From an uncultured Lachnospiraceae bacterium (lineage in GTDB: Bacteria; Bacillota; Clostridia; Lachnospirales; Lachnospiraceae): a stretch of 34,015 bases of DNA. Location of the stretch: positions 1 through 34,015 of the forward strand of contig CALWGP010000014.1 in NCBI GenBank assembly GCA_944380095.1, written 5' to 3'. Of this stretch, positions 1 through 7,458 are shown one piece after another. The position numbers were made by a program, and so were the translations under genes. Positions within the stretch are counted from its first letter, which is position 1, and each line of letters begins with the position of its first letter. The notes beneath the pieces were generated by a model that had not been told where the DNA came from, ran no database searches, and saw only the letters and a program-made list of their open reading frames with translations.

Positions 1-39
1 GCGGAAATCTTAAATGAATATAAAAACCTCCCTCCCTCG

Positions 40-68
40 TTGCCTTTTACCCCTGCGGATGGTAAAAT
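40..68 (+). promoter_or_regulatory. Probable sigma-A promoter upstream of the first operon
   Basis: TTGCCT at 40-45 and TAAAAT at 63-68 are separated by 17 bases, the optimal vegetative spacing. It lies about 70 bases upstream of the first gene start at 137. The -35 box matches TTGACA at 4 of 6 positions and the -10 box matches TATAAT at 5 of 6. It would drive the derlin-like gene and probably the downstream chain. Confidence 0.5.
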
Positions 69-136
69 GAAACAGAATACCCTGACCGGGTAAATTTTTG
101 TGCGTTCAAACGCTGACAGAAGGGAATGTTTCATTG

Positions 137-1036
137 ATGAACAGGCGAAATAATCTGAAGTGGAAACTGCAAAGATATGCAATACCGAATCTGACACTGT
201 ATCTGATCATCTGCTACGGAATCGGCTATGTGCTGCAGCTGGCAGCGCCGTCCATTGTATCCTGGCTGATGCTGGACCCGTTTCTGATCCTGAAGGGGCA
301 GATCTGGCGTCTGGTTACCTGGGTGCTGATCCCGCCGGAGAGTTCCAACCTCTTTTTTGTGCTGATCATGCTGTATCTGTATTATTCCCTGGGCAACCTG
401 CTGGAGAGGATCTGGGGGACGTGGAAGTATAATGTTTATCTGTTTTCCGGCATGCTGTTTACAATCCTGGGCGCCTTTGTCCTCTGTATTTACTGCGCCG
501 CTATGGGGGCAGCGCCGGTGAATATTTCGGGATATACGATCCAGGGGATGTATTTGCTGCGCAATGAAACCGTGGTTTATTTTGGAATGTTTTCCACCTA
601 TTATGTCAACATGTCCATTTTCCTGGCATGCGCGGCCAGCATTCCGGATGTAAGGGTCCTTTTGATGTTCGTCTTCCCGATTAAGGTGAAGTGGCTGGGG
701 ATTATCTACGGCGTGATGCTGGTGGTGAGCTGTATCCAGGGCGGACTGGTTACCTGGATTGTGGTCGGCTTTTCTTTGCTCAACTTCCTGGTCTATTTCA
801 TCGGATCCAAGGGCAAGATGCACCTGAATGCAGGACAGGTGAAAATGCGTCATGAGTTCCGGCATAAAATGCGGGCGGCCGAGCATCAATCCCGGGGCAT
901 TACCCGGCATAAGTGCGCGGTCTGCGGGCGTACGGAGCTGGACGGGGACGATCTGGAATTCCGTTTCTGCTCCAAATGCAACGGCAACTATGAATATTGC
1001 CAGTATCATCTGTTTACCCATGAACATGTAAAATAA
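137..1036 (+). CDS. Derlin-like pseudo-rhomboid membrane protein with C-terminal zinc ribbon
   Basis: This 299 aa multi-pass membrane protein belongs to the rhomboid superfamily. Hydrophobic helices lie at about residues 17-35, 71-89, 98-120, 153-170, 186-203 and 205-222. The GQIWRLVTW segment (54-62) followed by NLLERIWG (87-94) matches the rhomboid/derlin L1 loop and TM2. Where active rhomboids carry the GxSG serine, this protein reads STYYVNMSIFLA (153-164), which resembles the derlin pattern, so a protease role is unlikely. The tail (259-297) has two CxxC pairs (C260/C263 and C278/C281) plus a C/H-rich end, suggesting a cytosolic zinc ribbon. I chose ATG 137, with AGAAGGGA upstream; a TTG at 98 would add 13 polar residues. 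It is followed 18 bases later by the sigma-like gene. Substrate or client is unknown; handling of membrane proteins is inference from derlins. Confidence 0.8.
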   Translation: MNRRNNLKWKLQRYAIPNLTLYLIICYGIGYVLQLAAPSIVSWLMLDPFLILKGQIWRLVTWVLIPPESSNLFFVLIMLYLYYSLGNLLERIWGTWKYNVYLFSGMLFTILGAFVLCIYCAAMGAAPVNISGYTIQGMYLLRNETVVYFGMFSTYYVNMSIFLACAASIPDVRVLLMFVFPIKVKWLGIIYGVMLVVSCIQGGLVTWIVVGFSLLNFLVYFIGSKGKMHLNAGQVKMRHEFRHKMRAAEHQSRGITRHKCAVCGRTELDGDDLEFRFCSKCNGNYEYCQYHLFTHEHVK

Positions 1037-1054
1037 GGCGGGAAGGGACCGGAA

Positions 1055-1801
1055 ATGAAGGAACAGTTTGAATTTGCCAAAGCGCTGGAAAAAATCTGCG
1101 CCCTGGCCGGGCAGCAAGGCGGTATGATCCGGAAAGAACAGGTCGAAGAAACGCTGCGGGACGCCGGGATCAGCCTGGGGGATACCCAGCTGGGACTGGT
1201 TTACGATTATTTGAAAACAAAAAAGATCGGCATCGGGGAGCCGGCGGATCCCTTTGAATATCTGACCAAGCAAGAGGTAGATTATCTGGAAGCATATTTG
1301 GAAGAAACCCGGGCGCTTGCGGATGTTTCCGAAGGGGAGAAAGAAGCCATCGCCCTGTCCGCCATGGCAAAAGACCCGGATGCAAAAAGACGCCTGATTG
1401 AAATTTTTTTGCCCCAGGTGGCGGAAATTGCCAAGCTTTACGCGGGGCAGGGCGTATACTTAGACGACCTGATCGGGGAAGGAAACGTGGCACTGACCAT
1501 GGCCGTGGAAATGCTGGACTGCGCGGAAAACGCCCAGGCAGCTTTCGGAAACATTGCCAGCATGATTATGGAAGCCATGGAAACCTATATTGCGGACAAC
1601 GCTTCCGAAAAAAAGACCGGGGACCGGCTGGCGCAGGAAGCCAACGATGTGCTGGAAAAGGCAAAAGAACTGGCGGAAGAACTGGGCAGAAAGGTGACGG
1701 TTGCGGAGCTGGCGGAAGAAAGCGGCATGACGCAGGAAAAGATCCGGGAGGCGATCCGGATCACCGCAGACAATATTGACTATCTGGATGCAAAGGGATG
1801 A
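1055..1801 (+). CDS. Sigma-70-like protein lacking region 4
   Basis: The 248 aa protein resembles part of a primary sigma factor. Residues 5-60 look like sigma region 1.1 (helical, ending in LKTKKIGIG). Residues 113-155 resemble region 2, including LDDLIGEGNVALTMAVEML (136-154), close to the core-binding LDLIQEGN...LMKAVD pattern. Residues 210-236 (VTVAELAEESGMTQEKI and flanks) resemble region 3. The region 2.3/2.4 stretch that melts and reads the -10 box (normally FSTYATWWIRQAI-like) is replaced by a non-aromatic helix, FGNIASMIMEAMETYIA (164-180), and region 4 (-35 recognition) is absent. Start ATG 1055 has GGAAGGGA 7 bases upstream. The stop overlaps the next gene as ATGA. It may bind RNA polymerase core or be an evolved adaptor; that function is inference. 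Confidence 0.7.
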   Translation: MKEQFEFAKALEKICALAGQQGGMIRKEQVEETLRDAGISLGDTQLGLVYDYLKTKKIGIGEPADPFEYLTKQEVDYLEAYLEETRALADVSEGEKEAIALSAMAKDPDAKRRLIEIFLPQVAEIAKLYAGQGVYLDDLIGEGNVALTMAVEMLDCAENAQAAFGNIASMIMEAMETYIADNASEKKTGDRLAQEANDVLEKAKELAEELGRKVTVAELAEESGMTQEKIREAIRITADNIDYLDAKG

Positions 1802-2217
1802 AAATGGAAAATCGCGATTTTAAATATGTGCTGCAGGATTTTGGCAACCTCTATATCGGCGCCCGGTTTACCTATGGGGAAATGCTGGAAAATGAAGATA
1901 TCCCCTTTAAATGGAAGGCGGTTGTCAGACACTATCTGTTAAAGGAAGTGGATCCGGCCACTACCATGGAAAATCACATTTTTTTTATGACAAAAAAGGA
2001 CTTTTCCTACGAGACGCTGCGGGAGCTGAAGGCAAAGTTCAAAATGAGCGTATGGATTCCGCCGGATGGGAAGCGGCATAAGACCGGCCATTATGAGAGC
2101 CGCGAATATAAAATAGAAGAGATCGTAACCAGTGATGAGCTGCACAGGCAGATGGACAGTATTGTGGTGGAAGAACTTCATCTGACGAAACTGGCGCTGA
2201 TGACCTTTGCGGTTTAG
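1798..2217 (+). CDS. Conserved-looking hypothetical protein, 139 aa
   Basis: I do not recognise this family. The protein is soluble (no signal peptide or membrane helix) with mixed alpha/beta character and many aromatic residues (for example FGNLYIGARFTYGEML, residues 15-30). A basic stretch, KFKMSVWIPPDGKRHKTGHY, lies in the middle. Its ATG overlaps the stop of the sigma-like gene (ATGA at 1798-1801), which implies translational coupling and suggests the two products act together. An in-frame ATG at 1804 is an alternative start. The next gene begins 18 bases after its stop, so it sits inside the same operon. Confidence 0.7.
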   Translation: MKMENRDFKYVLQDFGNLYIGARFTYGEMLENEDIPFKWKAVVRHYLLKEVDPATTMENHIFFMTKKDFSYETLRELKAKFKMSVWIPPDGKRHKTGHYESREYKIEEIVTSDELHRQMDSIVVEELHLTKLALMTFAV

Positions 2218-2235
2218 AAAAAAGGAGAAACTGCT

Positions 2236-5163
2236 GTGAGAGTGGAAGAACTGACAGCCTATGAGCTGATTGAAAAAAGAAAGATCGGGGATTTAAGATC
2301 CACAGGGTACCTGCTGCGTCACAAAAAGAGCGGCGCAAGGGTTGCCCTGCTGTCCAACGAAGATCCCAATAAGGTTTTCTATATCGGATTTAGGACCCCG
2401 CCGGAAAACAGCACCGGTGTGGCCCATATCCTGGAGCATTCCGTGCTGGAAGGTTCCAGGGATTTCCCGGTGAAGGATCCGTTCATCGAGCTGGTGAAGG
2501 GTTCTTTGAATACGTTTTTAAACGCCATGACCTATCCGGATAAAACGCTGTATCCGGTGGCCAGCTGCAATGACAAGGACTTCGCCAACCTGATGCACGT
2601 ATATCTGGATGCGGTGTTCTATCCGGCGATTTACCGAGAGCCCCGCATTTTTGCCCAGGAGGGATGGCATTATGAAATGCAGGATCCCGGCGACGAACTG
2701 ACCATAAACGGCGTCGTATATAATGAGATGAAAGGAGCCTTTTCTTCCCCGGACGATGTCCTGGAGCGGGAAATCTCCACTTCCCTTTATCCGGATACTT
2801 CTTACAGCGCAGAATCCGGCGGCGACCCGGAAGTGATCCCGCAGCTGACCTATGAGGAGTTTCTGGATTTCCACCGGAAGTATTATCACCCTGCCAACAG
2901 CTATATTTATCTGTACGGCAATATGGACATGGCGGAGCGCCTGACCTGGATGGATGAAGCCTACCTGTCCCATTTTGATTCCATTAAGGTGGATTCCGCC
3001 ATCCGGACGCAGCAGCCTTTTGAGAAACCTGTGGAGGTGTGCAGGCAGTATTCGGTAACCGAGAGCGAACCGCTGACCAAAAACACCTACCTGTCCTGCA
3101 ATATTGCGGCAGGGGACGTACTGAACCGGGAAGAATACATCGCTTTTTCCATTTTGGATTATGCCCTTTGTTCCGCCCAGGGCGCACCTTTAAAGCAGGC
3201 CCTTTTGGACGCGGGGATCGGGGAAGACGTATACAGCTACTATGAAAACGGCATCCGCCAGCCCTATTTTTCCATTGTGGCCAAAAATGCGCAAAAGGAG
3301 CAAAAAGACGACTTTTTGCGCATTATCCGGGAAACCCTCCTCAAACAGTGCAGCAGCGGTCTGGACAAAAAGGCCCTTACCGCAGGTCTTAACTATGCGG
3401 AGTTTAAATACCGGGAAGCGGACTTTGGCCCTTATCCGGCAGGGCTGATGTACGGACTGCAGATCATGGACAGCTGGCTGTACGACGAACGCGCGCCCTT
3501 CCTTCATATCGAAGCGGGGGATACCTACCGGATATTGCGGGAAAAAATAAACAGCCGCTACTTTGAAGAGCTGATTGAAAAAAAGCTGCTTGAAAATCCC
3601 CACAGAAGCCTTCTGATCCTGGAACCGGTACGGGGACTGACGGAACAGAAGGAGAAGGAACTGGCAGACCGGCTTGCCGCCTATAAAGATTCCCTCACGG
3701 AAGAAGAAATCGAAAAGATTGTGGCGCAGACCCAAAGCCTGCAGGAATTCCAGGAGCAGGAGGACCGTCCGGAAGACCTGGCAAAAATCCCCCTTTTAAA
3801 GCGGGAAGATATTTCAAGGCAGGTGGAACCGGTTATTTATGAAGAACGAGACATCGAAGGGATTCCCGTGCTGTACCATTCCATTCCCACCAACGGGATC
3901 AGCTACTTCCGCTTCCTGTTTGACTGCGGCAGGGTGCCTGCGGATCTGTTTCCCTATATCGGCATCTTAAAGACGGTAATCGGGCTGGTGGATACCGAAC
4001 GCTACAGCTACCGGGAACTGTACACGGAGACGGATCTGCTCACGGGCGGACTGACCCCCGTGACCAACCTTTACACCGACGCAAGGGATCTTTCCAGCCG
4101 CAAAATCACCTTTGAACTGAAAGGAAAAGCCTTTCATCAAAACCTGCAAGACGCCATGCGCCTGGCACAGGAAATGCTGTTAAAATCGGATTTTTCCGAT
4201 ACGAAACGGCTGGCGGAAATCTTGGCGGAACAAAAATCCCGCCTGCAGTCGTCCATGATCGGGGCCGGTCATACCGTGGCCAGCGGACGCGCCCTTTCCT
4301 ATTTTTCCGAGACAGCGGCGCTGCAGGAGGTGCTTGGCGGAATGGAGTACTACCGCCTGGTGGAGCGCCTGACCGGAAACTGGGAGCAGGAAAAGGAAAC
4401 GCTGCCCCAAAAGCTGCAGGCTTTGGTCCATTCCCTCTTCTGCCGGGAAAACCTGATGCTTGATTTCATTGCCGGGGAGGAAGGACAGTACGGGCTGTTT
4501 GCCAAAAAGGCGCTGGAATTTTCCAAAGAGCTGTTTGCGGCCCCAAAAGCGGCAGAACCCTGCCGCATCGTGCCGGAAAAGAAGAACGAAGGCTTCCTGT
4601 CCGCATCCCAGGTACAGTATGTGTGCCGGGCGGGAAATTTCCTTCAAAAAGGACTGCCTTATACGGGGGCGCTGCGGATTCTGAAAGGAATTTTCAACAA
4701 CGATTATCTTTGGAACAACGTCCGGGTCAAAGGCGGGGCCTACGGCTGCATGTGCAGCTTTGGAAAGAGCGGGGACTCCTATTTCGTATCCTACCGGGAT
4801 CCCAATCTGGCAAAGACCATAGAAGTTTATGAAAAGGCGCCGGAGTTTGTGGAGCAGTTTTCGGGGGATGAGCGGGCGATGACCCAGGCGGTCATCGGAA
4901 CCATCAGCGAGATGGATACGCCCTTAAACCCGGCGGCCAAGGGGCTGCGGGCTTTAAGCCTCTATCTGACCCATCAGACCGAAGCAGACCTGCAAAGGGA
5001 AAGGGACCAGGTGCTGGACGCCACCGCGGAAGATATCCGCGCCCTGGCGGGCCATATCCGCGCCGTTTTGGAGCAGGACTGCCTGTGCGTGGTGGGCAGT
5101 GAAAAGAAGATTCGGGAAGAAAAGGAACGTTTCCTGGTGCTGGAACAGCTGTACCAGGGATAA
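2236..5163 (+). CDS. M16C-family (PreP/insulinase-like) zinc metallopeptidase
   Basis: This 975 aa cytosolic peptidase has the inverted zinc motif HILEH at residues 64-68 (H64 and H68 ligands, E67 catalytic base) and the distal glutamate ligand at E164 in NEMKGA. The family folds as two tandem halves forming a closed chamber that degrades unfolded peptides of roughly 10-70 residues, as in plant and mitochondrial PreP. The length of about 970 aa matches single-chain M16C enzymes rather than the 400 aa M16B processing proteases. The C-terminal half carries the expected LWNNVRVKGGAYG segment, which forms part of the substrate chamber. Start is GTG 2236 with AAAGGAG at 2221-2227; no closer ATG is in frame. 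There is no signal peptide, so it probably recycles intracellular peptides. Confident for family, not for substrate. Confidence 0.93.
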   Translation: MRVEELTAYELIEKRKIGDLRSTGYLLRHKKSGARVALLSNEDPNKVFYIGFRTPPENSTGVAHILEHSVLEGSRDFPVKDPFIELVKGSLNTFLNAMTYPDKTLYPVASCNDKDFANLMHVYLDAVFYPAIYREPRIFAQEGWHYEMQDPGDELTINGVVYNEMKGAFSSPDDVLEREISTSLYPDTSYSAESGGDPEVIPQLTYEEFLDFHRKYYHPANSYIYLYGNMDMAERLTWMDEAYLSHFDSIKVDSAIRTQQPFEKPVEVCRQYSVTESEPLTKNTYLSCNIAAGDVLNREEYIAFSILDYALCSAQGAPLKQALLDAGIGEDVYSYYENGIRQPYFSIVAKNAQKEQKDDFLRIIRETLLKQCSSGLDKKALTAGLNYAEFKYREADFGPYPAGLMYGLQIMDSWLYDERAPFLHIEAGDTYRILREKINSRYFEELIEKKLLENPHRSLLILEPVRGLTEQKEKELADRLAAYKDSLTEEEIEKIVAQTQSLQEFQEQEDRPEDLAKIPLLKREDISRQVEPVIYEERDIEGIPVLYHSIPTNGISYFRFLFDCGRVPADLFPYIGILKTVIGLVDTERYSYRELYTETDLLTGGLTPVTNLYTDARDLSSRKITFELKGKAFHQNLQDAMRLAQEMLLKSDFSDTKRLAEILAEQKSRLQSSMIGAGHTVASGRALSYFSETAALQEVLGGMEYYRLVERLTGNWEQEKETLPQKLQALVHSLFCRENLMLDFIAGEEGQYGLFAKKALEFSKELFAAPKAAEPCRIVPEKKNEGFLSASQVQYVCRAGNFLQKGLPYTGALRILKGIFNNDYLWNNVRVKGGAYGCMCSFGKSGDSYFVSYRDPNLAKTIEVYEKAPEFVEQFSGDERAMTQAVIGTISEMDTPLNPAAKGLRALSLYLTHQTEADLQRERDQVLDATAEDIRALAGHIRAVLEQDCLCVVGSEKKIREEKERFLVLEQLYQG

Positions 5164-5205
5164 CGCAGACCGGCGGCAGGGATTGCCGCAGAAAAGAGGG
5201 GCTGG

Positions 5206-6243
5206 ATGAAAAAACAGATCGCGGTGAAACTGATGACAGTTGTCCTGGCAGCATTTCTGACGGTGCCGGCGGCAGGATGCGGCGCTTCTTCCGGCGGGGC
5301 CGTTACGGAAAATGCGGCGGCGGACAGCGCGGCGGCAGAGGCTTCAGAAGCGGGCGGGGTGATCTATGAAAACGCTTCCGCAGCCATGGAGGAAGCGCAG
5401 GAAGACGGCGGTAAGGCTTTGGACGGGCAAACCGAGGCTGCGGACGAGAACCGGAAACTGATTAAAACCGTGGACATGAGCGTGGAAACAGATCAGTTTG
5501 ACAACCTGCTGGCCCATGTGACCCAAAGGGCGCAGGAACTGGGCGGCTATATCGAAAGAAGCGATGTGTATAACGGCAGTTATTCCTCGGATTACCGCTC
5601 CAGAAGCGCCAGCCTGACGGTGCGGATCCCTTCCGACCGGCTGGACGGATTCGTGACCGAAGTCTCGCAGCAGTCCAATGTGACGAATAAAAGCGAGTAC
5701 GTGGAAGACGTGACGCTGCAGTATGTGGACCTGGAAAGCCATAAAAAGGCCCTGTACGCGGAACAGGAAAGCCTGCTTGCCATGCTGGAGCAGGCGGAGT
5801 CCATTGAGGATATCCTGGCCATCAATTCCCAGCTCACCGATGTGCGCTACCAGATCGAGAGCATGGAATCCCAGCTGCGTACATATGACAACCGGATCGA
5901 TTACAGTACGCTGTATCTGGACGTGGAAGAAATCGAACATTATGTTCCCGGGGAAAAACCGGGGGCAGGGGAGCGGATCCGGGAAGGATTTGTCAAAAAC
6001 CTGCGCCGGGTGGGAGACGGGGTATCGAACTTCTTCATTGAACTGATTATTGCCCTGCCCCTTCTGGCACTGGCCGCCGTTGTCATCGGCGCCTGCATCG
6101 GCATTGTCTTTCTTTTCATCCGTGCAGGGGAGAAGCGGACCGCGGCCCGGAAAGCAAAAGAAGGGACAGGAGGGAACCGGCCCGGGAACCGGCCTTGCGG
6201 ACCGGAAGACAGAAAGAAGGAAAACGGAGAACACCATGGATAA
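5206..6243 (+). CDS. DUF4349 lipoprotein with C-terminal membrane anchor
   Basis: This 345 aa exported protein has a lipoprotein signal: KKQIAVK, a hydrophobic core, then VPAAGC with C25 as the lipidated cysteine. An Ala/Glu/Ser-rich linker runs to about residue 80. It is followed by a DUF4349 domain (about 83-245) with RKLIKTVDMSVET, LTVRIPSDRLDGFV and a long helical stretch that is probably coiled coil. A strong membrane helix (about 277-305) is followed by a basic cytosolic tail, so the domain is held outside the cell by both ends. DUF4349 function is unknown; related proteins are usually called membrane-associated lipoproteins. AGAGGGG precedes ATG 5206. The last 8 bases overlap era, which suggests coupled translation. 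Confidence 0.88.
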   Translation: MKKQIAVKLMTVVLAAFLTVPAAGCGASSGGAVTENAAADSAAAEASEAGGVIYENASAAMEEAQEDGGKALDGQTEAADENRKLIKTVDMSVETDQFDNLLAHVTQRAQELGGYIERSDVYNGSYSSDYRSRSASLTVRIPSDRLDGFVTEVSQQSNVTNKSEYVEDVTLQYVDLESHKKALYAEQESLLAMLEQAESIEDILAINSQLTDVRYQIESMESQLRTYDNRIDYSTLYLDVEEIEHYVPGEKPGAGERIREGFVKNLRRVGDGVSNFFIELIIALPLLALAAVVIGACIGIVFLFIRAGEKRTAARKAKEGTGGNRPGNRPCGPEDRKKENGEHHG

Positions 6244-7144
6244 CAGACAGACGAAAGCGGGATTCGTGGCGCTGGTCGGAAGGCCCAATGTGGGAAAGTC
6301 CACGCTGATGAACCACCTGATCGGGCAGAAGATCGCCATTACTTCCAATAAGCCCCAGACGACGAGGAACCGGATTCAGACCGTATATACGGACAAAAGG
6401 GGACAGGTTGTGTTTCTGGACACACCGGGGATTCATAAGGCCAAAAACCGTCTTGGAAGCTATATGGTCCGGGTGGCGGAGAGTACCCTGAAAGATGTGG
6501 ACGCGGTGCTGTGGCTTGTGGAACCCACCACTTTTATCGGCGCCGGGGAGCGCCATATCTTAGAGCAGCTTAAGCGCTGCCGCCTCCCGGTGATCCTGGT
6601 CATCAACAAAATCGATACGGTGACAAAGGACGCGGTGGCAAATGCCATTGAGACTTACCGCAGGGAGATGGATTTTTCGCAGATCGTACCGGTTTCCGCC
6701 CTGCGCAGCAACAATACGGACACCCTTTTGGACTGTATTTTTGGTTACCTTCCCTACGGGGAACCCTTTTACGACGAGGATACCGTCACGGACCAGCCCC
6801 AGCGCCAGATTGTGGCGGAGATGATCCGGGAGAAGGCGCTGCGCTGCCTGGAGGAGGAGATTCCCCACGGGATTGCGGTGGCCGTGGAGCGGATGCAGTG
6901 GAAGGAAACCATTGTGGAAATCGACGCCACCATTATCTGCGAGCGGGAATCCCACAAGGGAATTATCATCGGCAAACAGGGGGGCATGCTCAAAAAGATC
7001 GGATCCCAGGCGCGCAGGGATATTGAAAACATGCTGGAAAGCCAGGTCAACTTAAAACTCTGGGTGAAGGTGAAAAAGGACTGGCGGGACAGCGACTTCC
7101 TTCTGAAAAATTTCGGCTACAACCCTTCCGACGCAAAGGAATAG
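6236..7144 (+). CDS. era: GTPase Era
   Basis: Era is a Ras-like GTPase that binds the 3' end of 16S rRNA and assists 30S subunit assembly. All G motifs are visible: GRPNVGKS (15-22, P loop), QTTR (41-44, switch), DTPG (62-65), NKID (124-127) and SAL (154-156). A C-terminal KH domain carries the GIIIGKQGG signature in its second half. The length of 302 aa is typical. The open frame extends back to 6050, but the upstream part is out-of-frame DUF4349 sequence; ATG 6236 (MDNRQTKAGF) aligns with other Era starts. The era-yqzL-recO-glycyl-tRNA synthetase order is conserved in Firmicutes such as Bacillus subtilis. Confidence 0.97.
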   Translation: MDNRQTKAGFVALVGRPNVGKSTLMNHLIGQKIAITSNKPQTTRNRIQTVYTDKRGQVVFLDTPGIHKAKNRLGSYMVRVAESTLKDVDAVLWLVEPTTFIGAGERHILEQLKRCRLPVILVINKIDTVTKDAVANAIETYRREMDFSQIVPVSALRSNNTDTLLDCIFGYLPYGEPFYDEDTVTDQPQRQIVAEMIREKALRCLEEEIPHGIAVAVERMQWKETIVEIDATIICERESHKGIIIGKQGGMLKKIGSQARRDIENMLESQVNLKLWVKVKKDWRDSDFLLKNFGYNPSDAKE

Positions 7145-7162
7145 AAAAGGCCGGAAAGGAAA

Positions 7163-7208
7163 ATCCTAAGAGAAAAAGTGCAGGGACGCGCTTTGGGAGG
7201 CTTAGGAT
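7163..7208 (+). promoter_or_regulatory. Nested hairpin enclosing the yqzL-like ribosome binding site
   Basis: ATCCTAAG (7163-7170) pairs perfectly with CTTAGGAT (7201-7208). Inside it AAAGTGC (7175-7181) pairs with GCGCTTT (7188-7194) through one G-T pair. The GGGAGG ribosome binding site (7195-7200) falls in the gap between the two stems, and the outer stem includes the first two bases of the start codon at 7207. This could limit translation of the small gene and, through coupling, recO. There is no T-run, so it is not a terminator. The regulatory role is inference. Confidence 0.4.
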
Positions 7209-7458
7209 GAAGGAAATAAATTACTGGAAGCAATTTTTGGCAACGGGGAAAATCGAGGATTATCTGGAATATCGGGCCCGGGAAAGCAGGGCCGGCAGGG
7301 AGGAAGGAAGCGCGGTTTCCGGCATGGGCCGGACGGAGTGCGCTTCCTTTCCGGATTCTTCTTTGGACGAAAGGGCCTACGGACAGAGAGCGGCATATGC
7401 AGGACTGGGTGGAAGTGATGGGGCTTGTGCTGAAGGCCGAGCCGATCGGGGAATATGA
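7207..7458 (+). CDS. yqzL: YqzL-like small protein with C-terminal extension
   Basis: The first about 30 residues (WKQFLATGKIEDYLEYR core) match the short YqzL family (WKxFxxTGxxxxYLLYKE pattern), whose gene lies between era and recO in many Firmicutes. Family members are about 45 aa; this frame runs 83 aa. Its second half is Gly/Ala/Arg-rich, without clear structure, and the last 62 bases overlap recO in another frame. GGGAGG lies 6 bases before ATG 7207. Function is unknown in the family. The position and N-terminal match make the gene call reasonable; the extension may be a read-on tail with no conserved role. Confidence 0.65.
   Translation: MKEINYWKQFLATGKIEDYLEYRARESRAGREEGSAVSGMGRTECASFPDSSLDERAYGQRAAYAGLGGSDGACAEGRADRGI

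Noticed and set aside
1..93. Frame 1 is open from the window start to a TAA at 91-93 (30 codons), possibly the end of an upstream gene
   Set aside because: Thirty codons without a stop is expected by chance, the sequence shows no familiar motif and contains a good promoter.
131..1273. 380-codon open frame on the - strand
   Set aside because: Antisense to the pseudo-rhomboid and sigma-like genes; low-complexity His/Gln/Pro composition, no RBS logic, no recognisable domain. Sense-strand genes are clear.
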